DNA of 64,000 bases from RGIG8748 sp045606045 (GCA_045606045.1 JAZURE010000024.1:1-64000); one strand, 5' to 3'; shown: positions 15,883 through 25,097, counted from the stretch's first letter. Notes: generated by a model not told the origin, from the sequence alone. Translations and numbers: made by a program.

Positions 15883-16752
15883 TTATTTTTCGGAAGATAG
15901 TTTTTTGATTATTTTGTCCAGTTCTTCCGCAGAATAATACTCAATCTTTACAGTTCCTTTGTTCCCTTTGTCCGTTATCTTAACATTAGAACCCAAAACG
16001 AGTGAAACCTCTTTTTCCACTTCGTCAAATGCGAGTTTTTTGTTGAGATTTACTTTCGGCATCTTTTTGGGCGGTTTCTCTTTTATAAGCTCCTCCGTTG
16101 CCCTTACGCTTAAATCCTCGTCTGCAATCCTCTTTGCTATCTCGGCTTGCTTTTTCTTATCGCACGAAAGTATGACCTTGGCATGTCCAAAGGATATTTT
16201 GCCTTCCTCTAAAAGCTTAAGTGCGCTCTTTTCTAAAGAAAGAATTCTCAGGGCATTTGCCACAGAGCTTCGGCTCTTACCCATCTTAAGAGCTACCTGC
16301 TCTTGAGTAAGCGAGTAATCGTCCATGAGCTTTTTGTAGCCGAGTGCTTCTTCCACTGCGTTTAAATCCTGCCTCTGAAGATTTTCTATAAGAGCAATTT
16401 CCTGTGTTTTTAAATCGTCTATATCCATGACGATTGCAGGTATTTCCTTTAGCTTTGCCTTTTTGGAGGCTCGCCATCTTCTTTCGCCCGCTACTATTGT
16501 ATAGAATCCGTTTTCGGCTTTCTTTACAATTATGGGGGTTATGACTCCGTGCTCTCTTATGGAATCCGCAAGCTCTGTAAGTGCCTCATCGTCAAAGTCT
16601 TTTCGCGGTTGGGCGCGGTTTGGCTCTACCTCGGAAAGCTTTATAAGCCGTATGCCATCACCATCCTCCGCTTTGGGCGGAGAGACTATTTCTTCGGCTT
16701 TTACATCGCCAAGGAGTGCATCAAGACCTCTTCCAAGTCCTTTTTTTGCCAT
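15883..16752 (-). CDS. parB: Chromosome partitioning protein ParB (Spo0J)
   Basis: The 289-aa protein begins with GLGRGLDALLG, the N-terminal segment that interacts with ParA. It has the CTPase/clamp motif AGERRWRASK (about residues 84-93), ENLQRQDLNAVEEA, the helix-turn-helix TQEQVALKMGKSRSSVANAL, and a C-terminal dimerisation domain. ParB loads at parS and recruits condensin and ParA. Its start overlaps the stop of parA by 1 base. Two parS-like palindromes lie within 1.5 kb. Confidence 0.96.
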   Translation of the reverse strand: MAKKGLGRGLDALLGDVKAEEIVSPPKAEDGDGIRLIKLSEVEPNRAQPRKDFDDEALTELADSIREHGVITPIIVKKAENGFYTIVAGERRWRASKKAKLKEIPAIVMDIDDLKTQEIALIENLQRQDLNAVEEALGYKKLMDDYSLTQEQVALKMGKSRSSVANALRILSLEKSALKLLEEGKISFGHAKVILSCDKKKQAEIAKRIADEDLSVRATEELIKEKPPKKMPKVNLNKKLAFDEVEKEVSLVLGSNVKITDKGNKGTVKIEYYSAEELDKIIKKLSSEK

Positions 16753-17522
16753 TATGTATCACCTCTTGCCTTTATTACCTCCGCAGCAAGATTCATGTAT
16801 GCTGTGCTTCCCTTGGAGGCTTTGTCATATATGTTTATCGGCTGTCCGAAGCTTGGCGCCTCGCTTAGCCTTACATTTCGGGGTATTACGGATTTGTACA
16901 GCTTTGGTCCGTAGTATTTCTTTACTTCCCTTGCTACCTGTGAGGAAAGATTTGTCCTTGTATCGTACATTGTAAGCAGTACTCCCTCAAGCTCAAGGTC
17001 GGGATTGAATGCCGCTTTTATCTTCTTTATGGTATTTGTAAGCTGGCTTAAGCCCTCAAGAGCGTAATATTCGCATTGGATAGGAATAATAACACTCTCG
17101 GCGCATACAAATGAATTAAGAGTCAGAAGTCCCAAAGACGGCGGACAATCTATTATAATGTAGTCGTAGCTGTCCTTAACCTTCCAAACTGCTTCCTTTA
17201 AAAGATATTCGCGCCTTTCTTCTGCCACAAGCTCTATCTCTGCGCCTGCAAGGTTTATGTTCGAGGGGCAAAGATACAGGTTGTGATATTCTGTTTCCAA
17301 TATAACGGATGAGATATCATCACCGTTTATTATAACATCGTATACGCTTTTTTCTATGTTCTCTTTCATTATGCCCACACCGCTTGAGGCATTGCCCTGA
17401 GGGTCGGTATCTATAAGGAGGACCTTTTTGCCGTAGGCGGCAAGACATGAGGAAAGATTAACACTTGTTGTGGTCTTGCCGACGCCGCCCTTCTGATTGG
17501 CGACGGCTATACATTTGCCCAT
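16752..17522 (-). CDS. parA: Chromosome partitioning ATPase ParA (Soj)
   Basis: The 256-aa protein has the deviant Walker A box ANQKGGVGKTTTSVNL near its N-terminus, IDTDPQGNASSG, and IIDCPPSLGLLTLNSF. It moves ParB-parS complexes and, in Bacillus, modulates DnaA. It is encoded with parB at a 1-base overlap. Upstream lies a parS-like palindrome (17608-17623), so ParB may influence this promoter region. Confidence 0.96.
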   Translation of the reverse strand: MGKCIAVANQKGGVGKTTTSVNLSSCLAAYGKKVLLIDTDPQGNASSGVGIMKENIEKSVYDVIINGDDISSVILETEYHNLYLCPSNINLAGAEIELVAEERREYLLKEAVWKVKDSYDYIIIDCPPSLGLLTLNSFVCAESVIIPIQCEYYALEGLSQLTNTIKKIKAAFNPDLELEGVLLTMYDTRTNLSSQVAREVKKYYGPKLYKSVIPRNVRLSEAPSFGQPINIYDKASKGSTAYMNLAAEVIKARGDT

Positions 17523-17607
17523 GATTTCACCTCTTTTGTATAATGTAATTCTATTGTATCACATCATAAAGCATTTTTAAATAGTTTTTTGTAAATTTTT
17601 TATTTTT

Positions 17608-17623
17608 TGTTCCACATGGAACA
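17608..17623. promoter_or_regulatory. parS-like site (one mismatch from a perfect palindrome)
   Basis: TGTTCCACATGGAACA differs by one base from the perfect palindrome TGTTCCACGTGGAACA found 600 bp away, and is close to the parS consensus TGTTNCACGTGAAACA. It lies 86 bp upstream of the parA start. Confidence 0.75.
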
Positions 17624-17657
17624 TAAAAACAATGGTGTAAAGGTCAAAAACAACACT

Positions 17658-17909
17658 TGTGCTTCGCCCAATATACGATATCCCGTCTCACACTTGGTAT
17701 GAATTTTGGGAACATCCAACCCAAATCTTTGTAAAAATGCTGCCGCGTCGACTCGACAACTCATGTCGACTCCGCTAAAATCGACGGACAGCAGCGGAAA
17801 TTGATTTCCGTCGATTTTACGGCATTTTTACTTTGATTTGTGCCAGATGTTTTATCCCAAAATTCATAAGGCGTGTGCTACGGGATACCGCATATTGTGC
17901 GAGCGCACA
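17658..17909. repeat. Large palindrome 2a (between the parS sites)
   Basis: The ends form an imperfect inverted repeat: ATATCCCGT..CACAC..TATGAATTTTGGGA at left, and its complement at right (about 17848-17905). An inner stem GTAAAAATGC/GCATTTTTAC encloses two hairpins. Read on the minus strand these are AAAATCGACGGA/TCCGTCGATTTT with loop AATCAATTTCCGCTGCTG, then a GTCGACATGAGTTGTCGAGTCGAC region. No protein is encoded. It is the inverted-orientation relative of 17909-18144. Confidence 0.75.
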
Positions 17910-18144
17910 GCGGAGGTTATCCGATAAGTTGCACATTGCGTATTTCAAGATAAAACAGATGCCTTAAATCAAGCAATAAAACGGAGAAAAATTACCGAAA
18001 ATCAATTCCCGCTGCGGTTCGGTAATTTTAGCGATGCCGAGCTCTGAGTGAGCGAGTCATCGCGGCTCCGTTTTTGTGCAGATTTAAGACATATGTTCTT
18101 GAAATACGCATCGGGCAACGATTGGATAACCTTTGGTGAAGCGA
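17909..18144. repeat. Large palindrome 2b (relative of 2a, opposite orientation)
   Basis: Outer arms GAGGTTATCC..TGCGTATTTCAAGA and their complement (about 18099-18133) enclose a stem ACGGAG/CTCCGT. Inside are a hairpin AAAATTACCGA/TCGGTAATTTT with loop AAATCAATTCCCGCTGCGG, and a second hairpin GCGATG/CATCGC holding CTGAGTGAGCGAG. The first loop is nearly the same as in 2a although the stem beneath it differs. It abuts 2a directly. Confidence 0.75.
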
Positions 18145-18218
18145 ATAGTAAATTTACCCTTTATAACATTGCTCTTAATAGCAAGTTTTCACACATCCGG
18201 CTAAAACGGTGTGCCGTA

Positions 18219-18234
18219 TGTTCCACGTGGAACA
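18219..18234. promoter_or_regulatory. parS site (perfect palindrome)
   Basis: TGTTCCACGTGGAACA is a perfect 16-bp palindrome matching the parS consensus apart from one position in one arm. It is extended by flanking complementary bases (GTGCCGTA / TACGGCAC). It lies 38 bp from the 3' end of noc. Confidence 0.9.
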
Positions 18235-18271
18235 TACGGCACACAAGAAAAAAGAGGATTTGGTTATTTCA

Positions 18272-19114
18272 TTATTTCTCTATCCTTATAAGATACTCAT
18301 AATAATTATCTGTTTCGTCTTTTTTGGCGCTTGCCTCTATGCCCTTTTCGTTCATAAGGTTAATCGCCTTTGTTATTGTCTTAAAGAAAACCCTTACATC
18401 CGATATAGACCGCACGGCTTTTTCATTTGCCTTGTCGTCTATACCTTTTTTTATAATTCTTTCTATTAATTCGTCTGCCTGCTTTACACCAAGATTAAGG
18501 TCTGCTATTCGCTTTGCGGCATAAAGCTGCTCTGTTTCCGAGGACAAACGAAGAAGCGCTCTTGCGTGTCTTTCTGTAAGATTAAAATCTCTTACAATTT
18601 CCCTTACCGATTGAGGGAGTTTAAGAAGTCTTATCTTGTTGGCAATAGCACCCTGGCTCTTTCCGAGCCTTTTGGCAAGCTCTTCCTGCGTGATAAAGCA
18701 TTTTTCCAGAAGCTCTCTGTAAGCAAAGGCCTCCTCCATAAAGGTGAGGTTTTCCCTCTGAATGTTTTCCATAAGTGCCACTATTGCGCTGTCCTCATCG
18801 TCCATGTCGAGTATAATTGCAGGAATTTTGAGGTTGCCTGCAAGTGCGGCAGCCCTAAGTCTTCTTTCCCCTGCCACAAGCTCATATGTACCATTGGGTT
18901 TCCTGCGTACACATACAGGCTGAAGCACTCCGTACTGCCTTATAGAGTCAGAAAGCTCCTTTAAGCTGTCGTGCGAGAACACCTTTCTGGGTTGATTGGG
19001 ATTTGGTATCACAAGATGAATGGGAAGACAGACAACACTTTGAGTGCCCGACACGGGAAGTCCCATGGGGTCGCCCCCTGTTAGCTGTACTTTCATCTTC
19101 TTTAGTAGCTGCAT
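18272..19114 (-). CDS. noc: Nucleoid occlusion protein Noc (ParB paralogue)
   Basis: The 280-aa ParB-fold protein carries NPNQPRKVF, LVAGERRLRAAALAG, ENIQRENLTFMEEA and the helix-turn-helix TQEELAKRLGKSQGAIANK. Its position next to rsmG and mnmG, apart from parA-parB, is the usual place of noc. Noc binds specific chromosomal sites, spreads, binds the membrane and keeps the division septum off the nucleoid. The membrane-binding N-terminus of Bacillus Noc is not obvious here, so a plain ParB role remains possible. The ATG at 19114 has GGAGG six bases upstream. Confidence 0.85.
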   Translation of the reverse strand: MQLLKKMKVQLTGGDPMGLPVSGTQSVVCLPIHLVIPNPNQPRKVFSHDSLKELSDSIRQYGVLQPVCVRRKPNGTYELVAGERRLRAAALAGNLKIPAIILDMDDEDSAIVALMENIQRENLTFMEEAFAYRELLEKCFITQEELAKRLGKSQGAIANKIRLLKLPQSVREIVRDFNLTERHARALLRLSSETEQLYAAKRIADLNLGVKQADELIERIIKKGIDDKANEKAVRSISDVRVFFKTITKAINLMNEKGIEASAKKDETDNYYEYLIRIEK

Positions 19115-19202
19115 AGTTTTCCTCCGTTCGTAATTTTCTGTACCTTAATTTTATCAGATATGAATAAAAAAAGAAACAAAAACCGTTCGCCCCAAAAAGA
19201 CA

Positions 19203-19238
19203 CAAAAAAATAAGAACCGCTTTATTTAAGCGGTTCTT
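19203..19238 (-). terminator. Intrinsic terminator after rsmG
   Basis: On the minus strand AAGAACCGCTT/AAGCGGTTCTT forms a hairpin followed by ATTTTTTTGTG. The upstream arm overlaps the last codons of rsmG. It separates the mnmE-mnmG-rsmG run from noc. Confidence 0.85.
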
Positions 19239-19920
19239 TTGCAGGTTTTGGTGCCTTGCGAGGATATTTTGTCGGTGTGTGCGATATCTTTTTTATTATA
19301 ACTATATTGTGGTTTAAGTCTGTATCGCTAAGGTCATAGCTCTGTATCCTTACAAGCTCTCCGCCAAGAAGCTTTATGGCTTTTTGTGCCTCTTGTGCTT
19401 CCTCCTCTGCCTTTGGACCCTTAAGGCTTACAAAGAGTCCCCCCACCTTTACAAATGGCATACAAAGCTCACAAAGAGTAGTAAGGTTTGCCACCGCGCG
19501 CGATACACACACATCGTATTTTTCGCGGTAGTCCTTATTTACTCCAAGCTCCTCGGCTCTTGAATGCACCGTCTCTACACCGCTGAGACCAAGAGCAGAT
19601 ATAACCTCATTTAAAAAACCTATGCGCTTTTGAAGAGAATCTACAAGTGTTAAGGAAATATCGGGGTTTGCTATCTTTACGGGAAGTCCGGGAAAGCCCG
19701 CCCCCGTGCCTACATCTATTACGCTCATACCGCCCTCTACAATTCCCCTGGCGGCATTTAAAGAGTCCAGAAAATGTTTTACTGCAACCTCGTCTTCTTT
19801 GGTAATAGCGGTAAGATTTATCTTTTCGTTCCACTCGGTAATGAGAAGAAAATACTTGTAAAAGTCATCACAGGTCTTTTCGTCTATTGAATTTTGCATG
19901 AGTATGTCTTTTAAAGCCAT
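19222..19920 (-). CDS. rsmG: 16S rRNA (guanine527-N7)-methyltransferase
   Basis: The 232-aa protein has the SAM-binding motif VIDVGTGAGFPGLPVKI (about residues 65-81) and an N-terminal helical region with FYKYFLLITEWNEKINLTAI. It methylates G527 of 16S rRNA. GGAG lies six bases ahead of the ATG. It follows mnmG, the classical order at Bacillota origins. The last few codons form part of the terminator stem. Confidence 0.96.
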   Translation of the reverse strand: MALKDILMQNSIDEKTCDDFYKYFLLITEWNEKINLTAITKEDEVAVKHFLDSLNAARGIVEGGMSVIDVGTGAGFPGLPVKIANPDISLTLVDSLQKRIGFLNEVISALGLSGVETVHSRAEELGVNKDYREKYDVCVSRAVANLTTLCELCMPFVKVGGLFVSLKGPKAEEEAQEAQKAIKLLGGELVRIQSYDLSDTDLNHNIVIIKKISHTPTKYPRKAPKPAKEPLK

Positions 19921-19966
19921 ATTAATCTCCTTTTGTATTAAAGTTCAAAATTATTGAACATTTCTG

Positions 19967-21841
19967 TTATCTGGCGCCCTGAAGATGCACTATAAGCACA
20001 TTCATATCCGCAGGGGACACACCCGATATTCTCGATGCCTGTCCGAGCGACTTGGGGCGTATTTTCTCGAGCTTTTGTCTCGCCTCGATTCTAAGTCCGT
20101 AAACTGAGGAATAATCCATATCGTCGGGGATTTTTCTTTGTTCAAGTTTTTTGAACTTTTCAACCTGTTCAAGCTGTTTCTTTATATATCCGTCGTACTT
20201 AATCTGTATGTTTACCTGCTCGGCTGTGTATTTATCCAATACAGGTCTTTTCGGGTCTATAGGAGAAAGCGCCTCATAGGATAGCTCGGGTCTTCGTATA
20301 AGCTCAGAGAGCTTTATTCCCGTTGTAATAGGCGTGCTTTCATATTTTTCCAAAAGCTCTATTACTTCCTTATTAGGTCCTACCGACACAGAGTTTACCC
20401 TCTGTATCTCATTTTCTATTTCTTCTTTTTTCTTAAGGAATTTTGCGTATCTTTCCCGGGATATAAGACCTATTTCGTAACCCTTGGGAGTAAGACGCAA
20501 ATCCGCATTGTCCTGACGCAGAAGCAGTCTGTACTCGCTTCGGCTTGTCATCATGCGGTACGGCTCGTTTGTACCCTTTATGGTAAGGTCGTCTATAAGA
20601 GTGCCTATATAGGACTCGCTTCTGTCCAGAGTAAATTCACCTTTGCCAAGGCACTTTAATGCTGCATTAATTCCTGCAATAAGTCCCTGTGCCCCCGCCT
20701 CCTCGTAGCCCGAGCTTCCGTTGAACTGACCTGCTCCGTAGAGACCCTTATGGTCTTTAAATTCCAAAGTGGCATTAAGGCAGGTGGAGTCTATGCAATC
20801 GTATTCTATAGCATATGCAGTACGCATCATAACTGCATTTTCAAGTCCAGGTACGGAGTGAAGCATTTTAAGCTGTACCTCCTCGGGAAGCGAGCTGGAA
20901 AAGCCCTGTACATACATCTCCTCTGTATCAAGTCCCATCGGCTCTACAAAGAGCTGATGGCGGTTTTTGTCGGCAAATCTTACTACCTTGTCCTCTATGG
21001 ACGGGCAGTATCTCGGGCCTACACCCTCTATCATACCGCTGTAGAGAGGGGAAAGATGAAGATTGTCCTTTATTATCCTATGTGTTTCCTCGGTGGTGTA
21101 GGTAAGGTGGCATACCACCTTGTTTTCGCCCGTGTCCTCGGTTTCAAAGGAAAAGGGCACTATTTCATCGTCGCCCTCCTGTACTTCCATCTTTGTAAAG
21201 TCCACAGAGTTTTTGTTTATTCTTGCAGGTGTTCCTGTCTTAAAACGGCGAAGCTCTATACCTGCATTTTTTAAGCATTCTGCAAGATAGTTTGAGGGGA
21301 ATACTCCGTCGGGACCGCTTTCGTAGCTTACATCTCCTACAATTACTCTACCCTTTAAAAATGTACCTGTAGCAATTATGGCACACTTTACATTAAAGCG
21401 CGCGCCTATTCTTGTAAGAACGCTCTTTACACTGCCGTCTTCGGCAAACTCTATATCCACTATCTCCGCCTGCTTTACATGCAGATTATCGGTATTTTCC
21501 AGAGTGTGCTTCATTTCGTCCTGATATTTTCTTCTGTCGGACTGCACTCTGAGGCTGTATACAGCAGGGCCTTTGCCCTTATTTAACATTCTCGACTGTA
21601 TAAAGGTCTTGTCTGCATTTTTGCCCATTTCGCCGCCGAGTGCATCTATCTCACGCACCAGATGACCCTTTGCCGTACCGCCTATGCAGGGGTTGCATGG
21701 CATATTGGCAAGGGTATCCATGTTTATAACAAAGAGTATGGTTTTTGCACCAAGCCTTGCCGAGGAAAGCGCCGCCTCACACCCTGCATGGCCGCCGCCT
21801 ATTACGGCTACATCGTATTCACCTGCAAAATATTCTCTCAT
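19967..21841 (-). CDS. mnmG: tRNA uridine-34 carboxymethylaminomethyl synthesis enzyme MnmG
   Basis: The 624-aa FAD protein has the dinucleotide motif VIGGGHAGCEAALSSARLG at its N-terminus, the conserved NMPCNPCIGGTAKGHL, and GLYGAGQFNGSSGYEEAGAQG. It forms a complex with MnmE to modify the wobble uridine of several tRNAs. It starts 9 bases after mnmE ends. Confidence 0.97.
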   Translation of the reverse strand: MREYFAGEYDVAVIGGGHAGCEAALSSARLGAKTILFVINMDTLANMPCNPCIGGTAKGHLVREIDALGGEMGKNADKTFIQSRMLNKGKGPAVYSLRVQSDRRKYQDEMKHTLENTDNLHVKQAEIVDIEFAEDGSVKSVLTRIGARFNVKCAIIATGTFLKGRVIVGDVSYESGPDGVFPSNYLAECLKNAGIELRRFKTGTPARINKNSVDFTKMEVQEGDDEIVPFSFETEDTGENKVVCHLTYTTEETHRIIKDNLHLSPLYSGMIEGVGPRYCPSIEDKVVRFADKNRHQLFVEPMGLDTEEMYVQGFSSSLPEEVQLKMLHSVPGLENAVMMRTAYAIEYDCIDSTCLNATLEFKDHKGLYGAGQFNGSSGYEEAGAQGLIAGINAALKCLGKGEFTLDRSESYIGTLIDDLTIKGTNEPYRMMTSRSEYRLLLRQDNADLRLTPKGYEIGLISRERYAKFLKKKEEIENEIQRVNSVSVGPNKEVIELLEKYESTPITTGIKLSELIRRPELSYEALSPIDPKRPVLDKYTAEQVNIQIKYDGYIKKQLEQVEKFKKLEQRKIPDDMDYSSVYGLRIEARQKLEKIRPKSLGQASRISGVSPADMNVLIVHLQGAR

Positions 21842-21850
21842 GTTTTCACC

Positions 21851-23227
21851 CTACTTTCCTACACAGAAGCTGTGGAATATCCTGTCCACAATCTCCTCCG
21901 CCACCGTCTGACCCGTGATTTCGCCAAGGGCAGATATGGCATCCTCTATGTCTATAAAGGTCATATTAATTTCCATTCCGCTTTCGATTGCATCTATGGC
22001 GCCCTCCAATGCCGAAGATGCCTTTATAAGAGCATCCGTATGGCGTACATTTGTGATTATGGCTCTGTCGCTCTCTGCTATATCGCCCACAAAGTACATA
22101 TCCCTTATTGCGTTCTCCAATACATCAAAGCCCATGCCCGTCTTTACCGAGAATTCTATAACCTCGTCAAATCCGCCGCCAAGCCGCTTGTAATCGAAGC
22201 ATACACCATCCTCTGCCTTATTTATAAGAGCGATTTTTGTCATACCTTCAAGATTTGTTATTATCTCATAGTCATTTTTGTCAAGCTCTCTTTTGGCATC
22301 CGTTACAAAGAGCACCAAATCGGCATCGGTTATTACATCCATAGCTCTTTTTACGCCTATTTTTTCTATGGTATCGTCTGTTTCCCTTATGCCTGCAGTA
22401 TCAAAGAGATTGAGCCTTACACCGCCCAAGGTAACACTTGCCTCTATGGTATCGCGGGTTGTGCCCTCAATGTCTGTAACTATGGCTTTTTCATCCTTGC
22501 ACAGCATATTTAAGAGCGAGGATTTACCTACATTGGGCTTACCTGCTATGGCACAGTTTATACCTTCCTTAATTATGGCACCGTCATTTGCGCCCTTAAG
22601 AAGTATTTTTATCTCTCCAAGGCACTCTTTTAATCCGTTTAAATATTCCTCGTCCGAAAGAGGCTCCAAATCCTCGTCTGCAAAGTCTATAAGCACCTGT
22701 AGGTGCGCCGTTAATGTAAGCAGCTTTTCCCTTACGGCATTGATTTTGGAAGATAAGATGCCCTTGAGCTGATTTACAGATACTCTGTGGCACTGGTCCG
22801 TCTCCGAATTTATAATATCTATTACAGATTCGGCAGAGCACAAATCCATGCGCCCGTTTAAAAACGCCCTCTTTGTAAATTCGCCCGGCTCCGCAAGGCG
22901 CGCGCCTGCACTAAGAAGCGCCGAAAGGATTTCCCTTGTGCTTATATGAGAACCGTGACAGCTTATCTCCACCACATCCTCGCGCGTGTAGGTGCGGGGA
23001 GCAAGCATAACAGAACAAAGCACCTCGTCTATTACGGAAGAATCCCCTCTTACCGCAAAGCCGTGTGTTATGGTGTGCGATTTTGCATTTTTGAGAGTTT
23101 TGCCATATTCATTTTTAAAGACCTTGTCTGCAATCTCCACGGCATCGGCGCCTGTTACACGCACTACCGATATACCGCCCTTACCGGCGGGGGTGGATAC
23201 TGCAGCTATTGTATCGTCAAAATTCAT
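21851..23227 (-). CDS. mnmE: tRNA modification GTPase MnmE
   Basis: The 458-aa protein has an N-terminal folate-binding domain (about 1-118), a helical domain, and an inserted GTPase domain with G1 GKPNVGKSS, the switch GTTRDT, DTAGIRETD, and NKAE. The C-terminal CVGK carries the essential cysteine. It works with MnmG, encoded directly downstream. A strong hairpin terminator lies between jag and this gene, so transcription may start anew or depend on readthrough. Confidence 0.97.
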   Translation of the reverse strand: MNFDDTIAAVSTPAGKGGISVVRVTGADAVEIADKVFKNEYGKTLKNAKSHTITHGFAVRGDSSVIDEVLCSVMLAPRTYTREDVVEISCHGSHISTREILSALLSAGARLAEPGEFTKRAFLNGRMDLCSAESVIDIINSETDQCHRVSVNQLKGILSSKINAVREKLLTLTAHLQVLIDFADEDLEPLSDEEYLNGLKECLGEIKILLKGANDGAIIKEGINCAIAGKPNVGKSSLLNMLCKDEKAIVTDIEGTTRDTIEASVTLGGVRLNLFDTAGIRETDDTIEKIGVKRAMDVITDADLVLFVTDAKRELDKNDYEIITNLEGMTKIALINKAEDGVCFDYKRLGGGFDEVIEFSVKTGMGFDVLENAIRDMYFVGDIAESDRAIITNVRHTDALIKASSALEGAIDAIESGMEINMTFIDIEDAISALGEITGQTVAEEIVDRIFHSFCVGK

Positions 23228-23239
23228 ATCTTTTCTCCA

Positions 23240-23289
23240 ACAAAAAGGTTGCCGAGCTACCGACTATTTCGGCAAGCCAATCGGCAACC
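23240..23289 (-). terminator. Intrinsic terminator after jag
   Basis: On the minus strand GGTTGCCGA and TCGGCAACC pair around a 25-base loop that has its own internal hairpin, followed by TTTTTG. It separates the rpmH-to-jag run from mnmE. Confidence 0.75.
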
Positions 23290-23305
23290 AATTTTTTAAA
23301 AACTA

Positions 23306-23929
23306 TTAATCCTTCTTTAATGCTATAACTACTTTTCTTCTTACACCCTGACCTACACTGTATGTAGTAACCTTGTCGTGATCCTGAAGTGTAGCGTGGA
23401 TAATTCTTCTCTCGTATGCATTCATAGGCTCTAATGATGTGTTTCTGCCGCTTCTTACTACCTTTGCAGCAAGCTTCTTTGCAAGGGATTCGAGAGCTTT
23501 TACTCTCTTTTCTCGGTAGTTCTCGGTATCTATGGAAACCTTTACAAAGTCGAGGTCACCTCTGTTTACTACAAGGCTTGTAAGGTGCTGGAGAGCATCG
23601 AGTGTTTCGCCTCTTTTGCCTATTACCATGCCCATGTCGGGACCCGAAAGCTCTATAGCCATCTCCTTGCCGTCCTCTTTAACATCCACACTTACCTCTT
23701 CGCCAATGATGGAAAAGATTCCGCCAAGAAAGTCCTGTGCTCTTTTGCCAAGCTTTTCTTCGTAGCTAACCTTAACTACGGCATCCTTGCCGCCTATACC
23801 GAGAAAGCCCTTGGTGCCTTCTTCTATAACCTCTATCTCTACCTCATCTTCTGTGAGACCGAGCTCTGAAAGTGCAAGCTCTATTGCCTCTTCTTTTGTT
23901 TTGGCTGATTTTTCAATAAAGTTTGACAT
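23306..23929 (-). CDS. jag: Jag/KhpB-type RNA-binding protein
   Basis: The 207-aa protein has three parts: an N-terminal Jag domain (about 1-52, ending GFLGIGGKDAVVKV), a KH domain (about 75-145, with VIGKRGETLDALQHLTSLVVNR split over two strands), and a C-terminal R3H domain (about 146-207, LEPMNAYERRIIH). Relatives bind RNA and affect cell shape and division. It sits immediately after yidC, its usual neighbour. Confidence 0.93.
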   Translation of the reverse strand: MSNFIEKSAKTKEEAIELALSELGLTEDEVEIEVIEEGTKGFLGIGGKDAVVKVSYEEKLGKRAQDFLGGIFSIIGEEVSVDVKEDGKEMAIELSGPDMGMVIGKRGETLDALQHLTSLVVNRGDLDFVKVSIDTENYREKRVKALESLAKKLAAKVVRSGRNTSLEPMNAYERRIIHATLQDHDKVTTYSVGQGVRRKVVIALKKD

Positions 23930-23932
23930 CTC

Positions 23933-24880
23933 TTAACCTCTTTTTTTCTTTTTCATATTATATCTTTTCATTTTTTCGTCAATTTTCTTTTGCCTTTCCT
24001 CGTCCTTAAGCTCGATTTCTTTGGAAAGCTTTATGTTGTAGTACTTATTGAGCACTATATTCTGCAAAAGTCCCAATACATTGGATACTGTCCAGTAAAG
24101 ACCCATTGCGGCAGGGAAAGTAAATGTAAGCCACAAGGTCATAAGGGGCATAACATATGTCATAGTTTTTGTCATGGATTCTGCGGAATTTTCATTTCCT
24201 GTGGTCTTCTGGTCGGGAGAAAGCACTCTCTGGGGAGCTTTTTTCTCTTTCTTGTCTTCCTTCTTGCCGTTCATCATGGTGGAAATCTTGCTTGTGAGAA
24301 GTGTGGTTACGCAGGAAAGCACGGGTATTATAAGTGCGGTAAGTCCCACAAGACCTACAGTTCCTGCCATAACTCCTTTTAACTCATCCCACGGAGTTGT
24401 AGCAAGGTCAAGACCGAAGAAATTAAAGTCAAGCTTACCCATCTTTTCGGCGAGTGCTATCTGCGCGCCTGCTATCTTTTCGCTTATGCCCTCTGCCTTT
24501 AAGAGAGCTGTAATCTCCTTGGCTGAGTAGCCAAGTACATACTGCACGGGCTTTTGGATAACCTGATAAAACGCAATAAGTATAGGAAACTGTATAAGAA
24601 GCGGCAAGCATCCGCCCATGGGATTAACACCATACTCTTTGTAGAGCTTCATTGTTTCCTGGGACTGTCTTTCCTTGTCGTATTTATACTTTTCCATAAC
24701 CTCCTGAAGCTTAGGCTGAAGCTTTTGAGTCTTTGTCATGGACTTCTGTTGCTTTAGCGTAAGCGGGAGAAGAATAATCTTGATAAGTACGGTAAGTAAA
24801 ATTATGGATAAACCATAGTTTTCTACAAATCCGTAAATGAAATTAAGCATATAGCCAAACGCCATATAAATATACTTCAT
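23933..24880 (-). CDS. yidC: Membrane protein insertase YidC
   Basis: The 315-aa protein has the five-helix core of the Oxa1/YidC family. The first core helix is LSIILLTVLIKIILLPLTL, where the positively charged groove residue is Lys rather than the more common Arg. It has the cytoplasmic hairpin (about 45-85) and the MGGCLPLLIQFPILIAFYQ helix. A Lys/Arg-rich C-terminal tail follows. There is no obvious lipoprotein signal. AGGAGG precedes the ATG. It inserts membrane proteins alone or with Sec. Confidence 0.95.
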   Translation of the reverse strand: MKYIYMAFGYMLNFIYGFVENYGLSIILLTVLIKIILLPLTLKQQKSMTKTQKLQPKLQEVMEKYKYDKERQSQETMKLYKEYGVNPMGGCLPLLIQFPILIAFYQVIQKPVQYVLGYSAKEITALLKAEGISEKIAGAQIALAEKMGKLDFNFFGLDLATTPWDELKGVMAGTVGLVGLTALIIPVLSCVTTLLTSKISTMMNGKKEDKKEKKAPQRVLSPDQKTTGNENSAESMTKTMTYVMPLMTLWLTFTFPAAMGLYWTVSNVLGLLQNIVLNKYYNIKLSKEIELKDEERQKKIDEKMKRYNMKKKKRG

Positions 24881-24881
24881 T

Positions 24882-25097
24882 TCAACCTCCTATAAGCGGG
24901 TCGTAGCCACCCTCGCAAAAGGGATGGCACCTAAGTATTCTCTTTAAAGCCAGGTATGAGCCCTTTAGTGCTCCGTATTTTTCTACAGCCTGCATCGAGT
25001 AGTCCGAGCAGGTGGGGTAGAATCTGCAGCAAGGCTTCTTTAAGGGCGATATTCTCTTGCGGTAAAATTTAATTATACAAATAAGAACTCTTTTCAT
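24882..25097 (-). CDS. yidD: YidD-type membrane protein insertion efficiency factor
   Basis: This 71-aa protein has the cysteine pattern CCRFYPTCSDYSMQAVEKYGALKGS and the ending GGYDPLIG typical of YidD (DUF37). It is thought to help YidC-dependent insertion at the inner face of the membrane. The ATG at 25097 overlaps the end of rnpA by 4 bases, which favours it over an upstream in-frame start. Confidence 0.93.
   Translation of the reverse strand: MKRVLICIIKFYRKRISPLKKPCCRFYPTCSDYSMQAVEKYGALKGSYLALKRILRCHPFCEGGYDPLIGG

Noticed and set aside
17658..18144. Integron attC sites or a CRISPR array
   Set aside because: No repeated direct units with spacers and no attC core pair (RYYYAAC/GTTRRRY) at the ends; the structures are two large palindromes.
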